This document shows positions 32,561-40,935 of a stretch of DNA of 64,000 nt, in pieces (position 1 is the first letter of the stretch; the number at the start of each line of letters is the position of its first letter). The stretch lies in NCBI RefSeq assembly GCF_001557535.2, contig NZ_CP014306.1, positions 1,550,001-1,614,000 on the forward strand, in the 5' to 3' direction. Made by a program: the position numbers and the translations under genes. The notes beneath the pieces were generated by a model, which was given only the letters and a program-made list of their open reading frames with translations, ran no database searches and had not been told where the DNA came from. Origin of the DNA: Burkholderia sp. PAMC 26561 (GTDB lineage Bacteria; Pseudomonadota; Gammaproteobacteria; Burkholderiales; Burkholderiaceae).

Positions 32561-33611
32561 GTGCGACACGCACGCTCGTGTCCGTCAGCCCTACGTCATG
32601 GGCATCGACCGTCGAATATCAGTTGGGATCTCGGTCCTGGCTGCGCTATCGACCATTTGTTGGCACCTTGAGGCCAACGCTTTGTAGTGAAGCGAAACCC
32701 GGTAGGGCATTTTAGGGTTTCGCCATAGGCGATTCCTTGTATGCCGTCTGTACCGGGAATCGCATTGCATGTGTCTGATTACCATCAGGCACCGTGTTGT
32801 CGGCGGCTTCATCCATGCCGACAAGGCGGATGTGGTTTGCAATTCCTGCGCCGATAGGCAACGGATTCGCTAGGCGATACGAGCGAAAGCTCGGTGTGTC
32901 ATTGTTCGATTCGCTTTGCTGTTCGAAGGCGAATAGTGAACCTGCTATACGACTAGCAGTAGCCTAGGAAGACATGCGTCACTGGTAACGGTGAGGTCTG
33001 AAGCTCTTCCGACAATGTAGCCCCCGGACGTTCGGGCAGATGCACATCGTGAGATGTTCATCTGGAGGCTCCTAGCAGCGAAGGGGTCGAGGAGCTAGGC
33101 TGGCTGATACGGTTAATGTAAGTGAACTGCTGATAAACCCCGTGATTATAGCGGTGCCTAAGCTGCTGCGTGGCATCAACCAAAAATGGTGTGCAGTCGG
33201 TTAACTCGTTGGAAGTTCGAGTTACGTCGTTGTTGGACTGCCGGGGGAGAGGTGGAACCTAAGTCAGTCGTGTGACATGCCGGGAACGTGGTAAGCCCGT
33301 ATGGTTGCCAGTGCGGTTTGACTGGCAGGCGAACCGTAAGGAACGCTGTTGATTATGCGGGTATGGGAGGACGGAAAAAGCGAACGTCGGGCTGTAATGG
33401 TCCGGATAGGAGTTGAGACATTACTCCACGCGAAAGCGGGCAGACTTCCGTCTGGTCTACCGTCGCAAGACGGCTGACTACCCTCTGTGTCTTGGTTAGG
33501 TACGGGTGCATGCGCCCGTACTGAGGTGTTTGTTGTTCCCCAGCGGGGTGTATCTACCCCGCTGGGGGAGATGCGCCTTCTGCTCGGGACTTTTCCAAGT
33601 AGGAGAGCAGC
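32561..33611 (+). ncRNA. Group II intron ribozyme, domains I to IV (5' part)
   Basis: About 1050 non-coding bases between the intron 5' end and the maturase start. This stretch should hold domains I-III and the start of domain IV. No protein gene is credible here. GGAGAGCAGCATG-type spacing precedes the maturase start (AGGAGAGCAGC then ATG). Exon-binding sites were not resolved by eye. Confidence 0.7.
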
Positions 33612-35312
33612 ATGAAAGTATCTGGTCGAAAGGCCGGATCTGCGCTTTCCCACGCGCCGGACGATTGGTACGCCGTAGATTGGCGTCGGGTTGAACGAAA
33701 CGTGAGAGGGATGCAGATTCGAATTGCGAAGGCGACGCGGGAAGGCAAATGGCGCAGGGTCAAAGCCTTGCAACGGATGTTGACCCGCACGTTGTCCGCC
33801 AAGTTGCATGCGGTACGACGTGTTACGCAGAACCAAGGTGCGCGAACGGCTGGAGTCGATCGTGAACTATGGGATTCGCCTGAAAGTCGACGGCTTGCTG
33901 TCGATCGGTTGAAGCGGCATGGATACAGGCCTCTGCCTTTAAGGAGGGTCTTTATCCCCAAGGCCAATGGGAAGGAGCGCCCTCTGGGCATTCCGACCAT
34001 GCATGACAGAGCGATGCAAGCTCTGTACTTGCTGGCCTTGGAGCCAGTGGCAGAGTCCACGAGCGACCCGAACTCATATGGGTTCAGGAGTCATCGCTCA
34101 ACGGCCGATGCCATGTCCCAGATTTTTGTTTCCATGTCTCAGAAGGGCTCAGCCCGATGGGTCCTGGAAGCGGATATCAAGGGGTGCTTTGACCACATCA
34201 ACCATGACTGGTTGGAACGCAATGTCCCAATGGACACGGCGATTCTCCGGAAGTGGTTGAAGGCTGGCCTGGTTTATCAAGGTCAGTTGCAGGCGACGAC
34301 GGCCGGTACGCCGCAGGGGGGCATCATTTCCCCGACGTTGGCCAATGTGACGTTGAACGGGTTGGAGCGTGAACTGATTGAGCACCTCGGTGCTAAATTC
34401 GGGATCGCGAAAACCAAGAAGCTCAAGATTCATGTGGTGCGGTACGCGGACGACTTCGTCATAACCGGTGACTCGCAAGAGGTACTAGTTGACGAAGTCA
34501 GGCCTTGGATAGAAGCCTTCCTCGCGGTTAGGGGTTTGCAACTATCCGAGGAGAAAACGCGGATCACCCATATAGATCATGGCTTTGATTTCCTTGGGTG
34601 GAATTTTCGGAAGTACTCGGGAAAGCTGCTCATCAAACCGAGCAAGAAAAACGCACAAGCGTTCTATCGCAAGGTGGCGGATACGATCAGCGGTAACAAG
34701 ACGGTAAAACAGGCGGATCTGATCCGCCTGTTGAATCCGATGCTTCGGGGCTGGGCGCAGTACCACAGTCCCGTGGTAGCCAAGCAAGCGTACAGTCGCA
34801 TGGAGCATTTGGTGTTTCAAAGGCTCTGGCGATGGTCAAAGCGGCGGCATCCGCAGAAGAGCGCCGATTGGGTGAGAAAGAAGTACTTTCATTCCGTCGG
34901 CGACCGTCACTGGGTGTTCGCTGTTCCTGTAGTAAAGCGGGACGGCAGTAAGGGGTTGCTTGAGCTGTACCAGATCAGCGGCACAGTGATCAAGCGGCAT
35001 CTAAAGATCAAAGGGGATTTTCATCCTTTTGACCCTAAGTGGGAGCAGTACGGCGAGAAACTGCGGCAGGATCGCATGTGGGAGTTGATGCGTTATCGCA
35101 AGCAGTGGGCAACGCTGTACATGTCACAGGGCGGGCTGTGTGCGCACTGTGGCACGGCGCTGACGGACGAAACGGGTTGGCACGATCATCATCTAGAGTA
35201 TCGGATGCATGGTGGCAAAGACACGCTGTCCAACAGAGTTTTGCTTCACCCGCACTGCCACCAGCAGGTGCACGCTGGTAAGATTGCGGTAACTAAGCCG
35301 GTTCTGTCATAA
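33612..35312 (+). CDS. ltrA: Group II intron reverse transcriptase/maturase (HNH type)
   Basis: A 566-residue intron-encoded protein. The reverse-transcriptase domain shows FIPKANGKERPLGIPTMHDRAMQ, NSYGFRSHRSTADA, EADIKGCFDHI, TPQGGIISPTLANV and the catalytic YADD (residues 278-281). The maturase X domain follows (LNPMLRGWAQYHSPVVAK). An HNH endonuclease is at the C-terminus: CAHCGTAL, HDHHLEYRMHGGKD and HPHCHQQVH. All hallmark residues are present, so it should be active in splicing and target-primed mobility. Confidence 0.96.
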   Translation: MKVSGRKAGSALSHAPDDWYAVDWRRVERNVRGMQIRIAKATREGKWRRVKALQRMLTRTLSAKLHAVRRVTQNQGARTAGVDRELWDSPESRRLAVDRLKRHGYRPLPLRRVFIPKANGKERPLGIPTMHDRAMQALYLLALEPVAESTSDPNSYGFRSHRSTADAMSQIFVSMSQKGSARWVLEADIKGCFDHINHDWLERNVPMDTAILRKWLKAGLVYQGQLQATTAGTPQGGIISPTLANVTLNGLERELIEHLGAKFGIAKTKKLKIHVVRYADDFVITGDSQEVLVDEVRPWIEAFLAVRGLQLSEEKTRITHIDHGFDFLGWNFRKYSGKLLIKPSKKNAQAFYRKVADTISGNKTVKQADLIRLLNPMLRGWAQYHSPVVAKQAYSRMEHLVFQRLWRWSKRRHPQKSADWVRKKYFHSVGDRHWVFAVPVVKRDGSKGLLELYQISGTVIKRHLKIKGDFHPFDPKWEQYGEKLRQDRMWELMRYRKQWATLYMSQGGLCAHCGTALTDETGWHDHHLEYRMHGGKDTLSNRVLLHPHCHQQVHAGKIAVTKPVLS

Positions 35313-35336
35313 ACGCGGAGCTTCGTTTGTAGGCTT

Positions 35337-35411
35337 GAGCTGTATGCGGGGAAACTCGCACGTACAGTTCTTAGGGGGCCCTTCATCCATAAGGATGGAG
35401 GGCTACCCTAC
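35337..35411 (+). ncRNA. Group II intron domains V and VI
   Basis: Domain V (35337-35370, 34 nt) has the AGC triad at 35338-35340, a GAAA-type tip and pairing of GAGCTGTATGCG with the complementary CGCACGTACAGTTC arm. Domain VI forms a 10-bp hairpin with an ATAA loop (CCCTTCATCC / GGATGGAGGG). A bulged branch-point adenosine lies at 35405 and the 3' end CTACCCTAC falls at 35411. Confidence 0.88.
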
Positions 35412-35634
35412 CGAGGGCGCGTTGCCCGCGCTCATCGGCGTCAATCAAGCGTGCGGCGGGCTTTTCATGACCTTCACGCAGGGCCGGAATGCGGTTCCGA
35501 AGCACGTTCTGAAGCATAAATTTCCGCCTCGGCCGTCTGTCTCATATAGTGCCGATCCGGGCAACCACAAGGCGACCGCCCGGTTTGCGCGAGCCGCGCA
35601 CACCGCCTGACGCGTTTCCACATTACCTCGTCCG

Positions 35635-36837
35635 ATGTCCAATCCGTCTGTTACGTCCACACGTCTGAGCGCGCCCGAGTTGCGTGCGACCGTGTCGCTT
35701 GCCGCGATCTTCGCGCTGCGAATGCTTGGTCTCTTCATGATCATGCCGGTGTTTTCCATCTACGCGAAAACGATTCCCGGCGGCGACAATGTGCTGCTCG
35801 TCGGCATTGCGCTCGGCGCTTACGGCGTCACGCAATCGCTGCTTTATATTTTCTACGGCTGGGTCTCCGACAAGCTGGGGCGCAAGCCGGTCATCGCGTT
35901 CGGGCTGATCGTCTTCGCCATCGGCAGCTTCGTGGCGGCGGTCGGGCATTCCATGACGTGGATCATCGTCGGGCGTGTGATTCAGGGCATGGGCGCGGTT
36001 TCGTCGGCGGTGATTGCGTTCATCGCGGATCTGACTACAGAGGAAAACCGCACGAAAGCCATGGCGATGGTCGGCGCGAGCATCGGCGTCTCGTTCGCGG
36101 TTGCCATTGTCGGCGCGCCGATCGTGTTCCAGTGGGTCGGCATGAGCGGCCTGTTCACGCTGATCGGCTTTTTATCGATACTCGCCGTGGGCGTGGTGAT
36201 CTGGGTGGTCCCGGACGCGCCCAAGCCGCCCGTGCATGTAAAAGCGCCGTTCGCCGAAGTGCTGCACAACGTGGAATTGCTGCGCCTGAACTTCGGTGTG
36301 CTCGTCCTGCACGCCACGCAAACCGCGCTGTTCCTGGTCGTGCCGCGCATCCTGGAAGCAGGCGGTCTGCCGGTCGCGGCGCACTGGAAAGTCTATTTGC
36401 CGGTCATGGGCCTCGCGTTCGTGCTGATGGTGCCGGCAATCATTGCCGCCGAAAAACGCGGAAAAATGAAAGCGGTGATGCTCGGCGCCATTTTGCTTAT
36501 CCTGATTGGCCAGTTGTTACTCGGCGCCGCTCCGCATACTCTGTGGTCAGTGGCCGCGATCTTGTTCATCTACTTCCTGGGTTTCAATGTGCTGGAGGCG
36601 TCGCAACCGTCGCTCGTCTCCAAACTTGCGCCCGGCACGAGAAAGGGTGCGGCGGCCGGCGTGTACAACACCACGCAGTCGATCGGCCTGGCAATCGGCG
36701 GGGTGATCGGCGGATGGCTGCTGAAAGTGGATGGCCAGAGCGCTGTGTTTTTCGCGTGCTCGGGGCTGGTGCTGGCCTGGCTGATCGTGGCGACGAACAT
36801 GAAGCCGCCGCCGCAGAAGATCCGGCGCACGGCGTAG
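35635..36837 (+). CDS. MFS transporter
   Basis: A 400-residue inner-membrane protein of the major facilitator superfamily, with about 12 hydrophobic helices. Motif A between helices 2 and 3 is GWVSDKLGRKPVIAFG. The N-terminus is RMLGLFMIMPVFSIYAKTIPGG and a second-half block is GAAAGVYNTTQSIGLAIGGVIGGWLL. It resembles the drug/sugar efflux group found next to uvrA and ssb in Burkholderia; substrate unknown. The start is 223 bp downstream of the intron 3' end. Its original promoter may have been separated from the gene by that intron. Confidence 0.9.
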   Translation: MSNPSVTSTRLSAPELRATVSLAAIFALRMLGLFMIMPVFSIYAKTIPGGDNVLLVGIALGAYGVTQSLLYIFYGWVSDKLGRKPVIAFGLIVFAIGSFVAAVGHSMTWIIVGRVIQGMGAVSSAVIAFIADLTTEENRTKAMAMVGASIGVSFAVAIVGAPIVFQWVGMSGLFTLIGFLSILAVGVVIWVVPDAPKPPVHVKAPFAEVLHNVELLRLNFGVLVLHATQTALFLVVPRILEAGGLPVAAHWKVYLPVMGLAFVLMVPAIIAAEKRGKMKAVMLGAILLILIGQLLLGAAPHTLWSVAAILFIYFLGFNVLEASQPSLVSKLAPGTRKGAAAGVYNTTQSIGLAIGGVIGGWLLKVDGQSAVFFACSGLVLAWLIVATNMKPPPQKIRRTA

Positions 36838-36902
36838 TGAATCAGGTCCGCGCGACATCGAATTGAATCGTATTGAACTGAATTGAATCAACAGGAGAAA
36901 TC

Positions 36903-37439
36903 ATGGCATCCGTCAACAAGGTCATTCTGGTGGGAAATCTGGGCGCTGATCCGGAAACCCGGTATCTGCCGAGCGGCGACGCCGTGGCCAACGTCCGTCT
37001 TGCGACGACTGACCGCTACAAGGACAAGGCATCCGGCGAAATGAAGGAAGCCACGGAATGGCATCGCGTGACCTTCTTCGGCCGGCTGGCCGAGATCGTC
37101 AACGAGTACCTGAAGAAGGGCTCGTCCATTTACGTCGAAGGCCGTATTCGTACGCGCAAGTACACCGATCAGGCGGGCGTGGAGAAGTACGCAACGGAAA
37201 TCGTCGCGGAACAAATGCAGATGCTGGGTGGACGTGGCGGTGCGGGCGGCGGCGGAGGCGGCGATGAAGGCGGTTACAGCAGCCGCGCGCCTGCTGAGCG
37301 CAGCGGCGGCGGTGCGAGCCGTGGAGGCGCGCCGTCGGGCGGCCGTCCGGCAGCAGGAGGAGGCGCTGGTGGCGCAAGCCGTCCGAGCGCGCCGGCCGGC
37401 GGCGGTTTCGACGAAATGGACGACGATATTCCCTTCTAG
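36903..37439 (+). CDS. ssb: Single-stranded DNA-binding protein
   Basis: A 178-residue SSB that coats ssDNA in replication and repair. The OB fold spans residues 1-110 ([57 protein letters not shown]). A long Gly/Ala/Ser linker follows, and the protein-interaction tip DDDIPF ends it. An AGGAGA site precedes the ATG. It is followed by a terminator and then by the genomic island. Confidence 0.97.
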   Translation: MASVNKVILVGNLGADPETRYLPSGDAVANVRLATTDRYKDKASGEMKEATEWHRVTFFGRLAEIVNEYLKKGSSIYVEGRIRTRKYTDQAGVEKYATEIVAEQMQMLGGRGGAGGGGGGDEGGYSSRAPAERSGGGASRGGAPSGGRPAAGGGAGGASRPSAPAGGGFDEMDDDIPF

Positions 37440-37514
37440 GGTCGCCTGAACAGAAATACGTAAGTTTCGGAAGGGGTTTTTCGAGGTAAAGAACTGATGT
37501 AGAACGTTTTTTTC

Positions 37515-37549
37515 GGCGAGAGTGAGACGCAAGTTTCCTCTCGCCTTTT
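37515..37549 (+). terminator. Terminator after ssb
   Basis: An 8-bp stem (GGCGAGAG 37515-37522 with CTCTCGCC 37538-37545) with a 15-nt loop is followed by TTTT. It is 76 bp after the ssb stop and probably marks the end of core DNA on this side. Confidence 0.7.
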
Positions 37550-38106
37550 CATTTGTTTCGGCGCTTGAATACTTCACGTTCGACAAAACAATTCCGTCTA
37601 ATGACCCGCCACTTTTTTTCGGGTCGTACCAACTTACCCCGCTTTTCTCTCTGATATTCGTGTGATTCCGCGTGCCGCCGCTAGTGAAGTGGCACCTCTC
37701 CCGTTTGATAAAAAAGGAACTCCTACGGTCTAGGTGCTTACGTTGCTGAGCATCCGAGTCCTGCCAAGCGTGAAGGTGCGCTGCCCCGTGCGCAATAGAA
37801 GCGCGGTGGCAACACCGAATCTGGTACCGCCGCACGTTCCTGCAGGTGGGTCTCGCAGTTTCGTCGACAGCAAACAGAAAAAAAATTACTTGTTGGTGTT
37901 TGCGGGTCGCTGTGAACTCCCGTTCCTCACCATAGGAGAAGCCCGTTTCAATGGCCTTCGCTTCAAGACATTGCTTAACTCAATGTTAAAAATTTACACA
38001 TTGCGTATCTATAGACAAGTTGTTGATTGTTAAGGAAAATTTATGGTCTACAAGCGTCGCCGGAGCTGGATTCGAGCAGGTGTTTTCACATCACGAGGGC
38101 AAACAC
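37550..38106. other. Intergenic region at the left edge of the island
   Basis: About 560 bases with no convincing gene. Composition falls from GC-rich to A/T-rich towards 37980-38040. A small inverted repeat (TTAAC/GTTAA near 37976-37990) lies ahead of the recombinase operon and may be part of its promoter or recognition region. The island attachment site probably lies somewhere here, but I cannot place it. Confidence 0.4.
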
Positions 38107-39324
38107 ATGGACGTGACGAGGATGGGCGAAAGGCCTATACAACGCTTTGAAGTGAAGCGCCTAACCCTCACCGGGGCAAATGCTGGTGAGCGATTTGTGT
38201 TGGTCATTGACGCAGATACCAGATGGCCAATTGCGCTAGTCAACGAGTACCTCATGATTGTGCTGCGTCTCATCGTCGCGTCTTCCACCCTTTATCGTGC
38301 TGCCACCGCGCTAGCGCTTTTCCTTTCGTGGGGTGCTACGAATGGCGTAGACGTCGCGGCGCGCCTGCTGTCGGGCGAAACGTTCACGAAAAACGAACTT
38401 AATACCTCGCTGAGGACTTTTCTACGTAAGCCACGCCGCCGTGCGGGCGACAATAAAACACAGAACATCGTTACATCAAATGACGAGTTTCGAAAGCGCG
38501 TTTGGGCCATACGCAAGTTCTGTGGACAGGTGATGGATGACGTCATGTCCCGTGCACCGGAAAGACGTCTTCGTGCGCTCAATATCCGCAAAGAATTATT
38601 GAATAGGATGCTGACAGAACTTCTTCCTAGGAAGAATGCCCCCGCAAAGCGGATTGCATTAACTGATAAACAGGTTGCGGAATTAATAAGACTCACAGCG
38701 CCCGAGTGCCATGAAAACGCTTGGGTGAGACCCGCTGTAAGGGTGAGAAATCAAGTGATTGTCCTTCTGTTTTTGCTTTGTGGCCTTCGACGCGGTGAGC
38801 TGCTCAAACTGCAAGTCAATGACATCAGGCTCGAGAAACTCCAGATTGCCGTTTGCCGACGCCCAGACGACGCGTTGGACCCAAGAATAATTGAACCGAA
38901 CGTGAAAACTGCCGCCCGCCTACTTCCTATTCCGCCAGCGCTGGCTTCAATTCTTGAGTCATATATCCTTGACCACCGGCGACAGATTCGTAACGCAACG
39001 CGTGGCCCCTACCTCGTAGTGAGCTCAAAGGATGGCCAGCCTTTAACTGTTTCAGCCACAAACAAAGTGATTGTGGATATTCGGGACAGTTGGCCGACGC
39101 TATTTCCCGGTTTAAAGCCTCACATTCTGCGGCACACGTTTTTCGAGAATGTAAAACGCGTCATGGCAGAAAGTCAGACCGTGCCGGCCTCGAAAGTTAA
39201 AACGGGCAATTATCTGATGGGATGGGCCGGAGACAATAGTAGTACTTACGAACAGGGAGCGATTGCTAAACAGGCATTTGATGTCGCAAAGGAATATCAA
39301 CAGCAGCTATTTGGCGAGTCCTAA
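38107..39324 (+). CDS. Tyrosine-recombinase-like integrase, first of three
   Basis: A 405-residue protein with the C-terminal catalytic fold of tyrosine recombinases. It shows CGLRRGELLKL (first catalytic arginine R228 or R229), HILRHTFFE (H339, R342, H343) and a final box GWAGDNSSTYEQ with a candidate nucleophile Y381. The N-terminal part (residues 1-190) would be the DNA arm/core-binding region. I start at ATG 38107; a TTG 29 codons earlier is possible. It is directly followed by the second recombinase with no gap, so the three are one operon. Confidence 0.85.
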   Translation: MDVTRMGERPIQRFEVKRLTLTGANAGERFVLVIDADTRWPIALVNEYLMIVLRLIVASSTLYRAATALALFLSWGATNGVDVAARLLSGETFTKNELNTSLRTFLRKPRRRAGDNKTQNIVTSNDEFRKRVWAIRKFCGQVMDDVMSRAPERRLRALNIRKELLNRMLTELLPRKNAPAKRIALTDKQVAELIRLTAPECHENAWVRPAVRVRNQVIVLLFLLCGLRRGELLKLQVNDIRLEKLQIAVCRRPDDALDPRIIEPNVKTAARLLPIPPALASILESYILDHRRQIRNATRGPYLVVSSKDGQPLTVSATNKVIVDIRDSWPTLFPGLKPHILRHTFFENVKRVMAESQTVPASKVKTGNYLMGWAGDNSSTYEQGAIAKQAFDVAKEYQQQLFGES

Positions 39325-40935
39325 ATGAAAACTCTTTTACTTAATGAGTTATTGGCATCGTTTGAATACGACGATGAGACCTATGGCATTCCAACTGAGG
39401 TCATCGATTCACAAGGTCAACCAGTCGACACAAGCTCCGATTTGTGGCGTCTGAATGGCGGGGTCAAACGCCTAATCATCGATTGGGATTCGTTTGCTTG
39501 TCCTAGCATTTCGTTGGAATACGTTCTCAAACTGTACGTCATTGACCGTATTGAAAAGTGTTCCTCGGCCGAGGCTTACAACTTGTTCCGGCAGTTCTGC
39601 AATTCGTTGCCAAAGACTGCAGCTTGGGAACAAATGAGGAAACTCAGAATACACGGCACGTTCCGCGTGTTGCTAAAAAATATGGTCTCGGAAATCTTGA
39701 CGCAGCTTAGACATAGCGAGTTTCTTTGGAAGTTTGCTCGCATCAGGGCGTGGTATCTCTGGGTGGTCGATGAGTTTTCGTCTCTTATCGCATCAGAATT
39801 TTTTCTAGATGAAATCCAGAACATTAGGATACCCGGAAATCTGAAAGGACATGCCGTCTCCACTAATGACCCTGACGAAGGGCCGCTGTCGCCTGAGGAG
39901 GTACAACTTGTCCAACGGGCGCTTCACGACGACAGCTGCTGGGGTTTTGAGTCCGTCCAACAAAGAGCAGCGGTCGCTCTATGCCTTGCCTACGGAAGGA
40001 ACGCATCGAACTATGCGCTCCTCAGGGAGTGTGACGTCGTCCAGACGAATCCAGGGGTGCCCCTGAACCGGCGTGTCTTTATTCTTAATATGCCTCGCAT
40101 CAAAAAAAGAGACCAAGACTATCCAAGGCAAGATTTTATCCAAGAGTACTGCGACGATGGACTATTGCTGATGATTGAGTTCTTGATAGGCGCAAGTCGT
40201 CATATTGACACCGGGCATTTGCCGAGACCGCTATTTTCGAGGCAGAAGCCGTTTGAATGGGACATCGGAACTCCGAATGAGCCGTTTGCGTGGCATATGC
40301 ACCCAACGGATTTCACAAAACTCGTAAGAAACTTCGCTAAGCGGCTTGGGCTAGTGTCCCCCCGGACAGGTCGAAGCCTACGGTTGACGCCGCGCAGGCT
40401 GAGATACACGTATGCAGTCGCGATGGTCCGCATGGGCGTAAGCAAAGAGGTTCTCATGTTGAAGCTCGACCACAGCGATACGCAGAATTTGCAAGTCTAT
40501 TTGGATTTGAGGGATGAGCAACTTGCTCTACTCGATGCGGCAGGCGGGCAGCGCTTCAATGAAATTTTCGGATATTTTAAGGGAACGGTTGTGGCAGGGC
40601 CTGATGATGCACTCAATGGGCACGACCCTGCAAGGCGCGTAATATTTTTAAGACGCGAAAGCCCGGAGGATGCGGTTGACCTCGGTGCTTGCGGCCAACA
40701 TTCGCGTTGCTTTCAACATCCCCCATTTTCGTGTTACGGCTGTCCCAAATTCCAGCCGTTCGTCGAGGCACAACACGGCAAGGTTCTCAACTACGCGGAG
40801 AACGAACGGTCAAGATATCTCAAGGCGGGAAATGAGAACCTTGCCGAGCAAATGAACGTTCTCATAGCCGGGGTAAGAGAAGCCATAGCGAAGGTAAAAG
40901 TCTGGAAGGAGAAAAAGGCAAATGGCGGAGGATAA
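39325..40935 (+). CDS. Tyrosine-recombinase-like integrase, second of three
   Basis: A 536-residue protein. The catalytic region shows AYGRNASNYALL (first arginine), LTPRRLRYTYAVAMVRMG (box II, with R-x-x-R and Y/T in place of the usual H-x-x-R-H), and KLDHSDTQNLQVYLDL (H and candidate nucleophile Y). A cysteine cluster near the C-terminus (CGQHSRCFQHPPFSCYGCPK) suggests a zinc-binding domain. The ATG abuts the stop of the first recombinase, and the end overlaps the third by 14 bp. Confidence 0.85.
   Translation: MKTLLLNELLASFEYDDETYGIPTEVIDSQGQPVDTSSDLWRLNGGVKRLIIDWDSFACPSISLEYVLKLYVIDRIEKCSSAEAYNLFRQFCNSLPKTAAWEQMRKLRIHGTFRVLLKNMVSEILTQLRHSEFLWKFARIRAWYLWVVDEFSSLIASEFFLDEIQNIRIPGNLKGHAVSTNDPDEGPLSPEEVQLVQRALHDDSCWGFESVQQRAAVALCLAYGRNASNYALLRECDVVQTNPGVPLNRRVFILNMPRIKKRDQDYPRQDFIQEYCDDGLLLMIEFLIGASRHIDTGHLPRPLFSRQKPFEWDIGTPNEPFAWHMHPTDFTKLVRNFAKRLGLVSPRTGRSLRLTPRRLRYTYAVAMVRMGVSKEVLMLKLDHSDTQNLQVYLDLRDEQLALLDAAGGQRFNEIFGYFKGTVVAGPDDALNGHDPARRVIFLRRESPEDAVDLGACGQHSRCFQHPPFSCYGCPKFQPFVEAQHGKVLNYAENERSRYLKAGNENLAEQMNVLIAGVREAIAKVKVWKEKKANGGG

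Larger units (their letters stand above)
32561..35411 (+). mobile_element. Group II intron with HNH-type maturase/reverse transcriptase
   Basis: A self-splicing retroelement, apparently complete. The 5' end fits the consensus GTGYG (GTGCG at 32561) and is followed at once by a short hairpin (GACACG 32565-32570 with CGTGTC 32577-32582). The maturase is read at 33612-35312. Domain V is at 35337-35370 and domain VI at 35371-35411. Domain VI has a 10-bp helix and a bulged A at 35405, seven nucleotides from an AC 3' end. It sits outside coding sequence between uvrA and an MFS gene, oriented with the MFS gene. I did not prove the exon-binding pairings. Confidence 0.88.

Noticed and set aside
32561..33611. 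Exon-binding site pairing for the intron
   Set aside because: GGAAGT near 33208 could pair with the last exon bases using G-U pairs, but such weak matches are expected by chance.
37440..38106. CRISPR array or clear attachment repeat at the island edge
   Set aside because: No spaced direct repeats were seen anywhere in the window, and no sequence here recurs near 54737-54823 at useful length.
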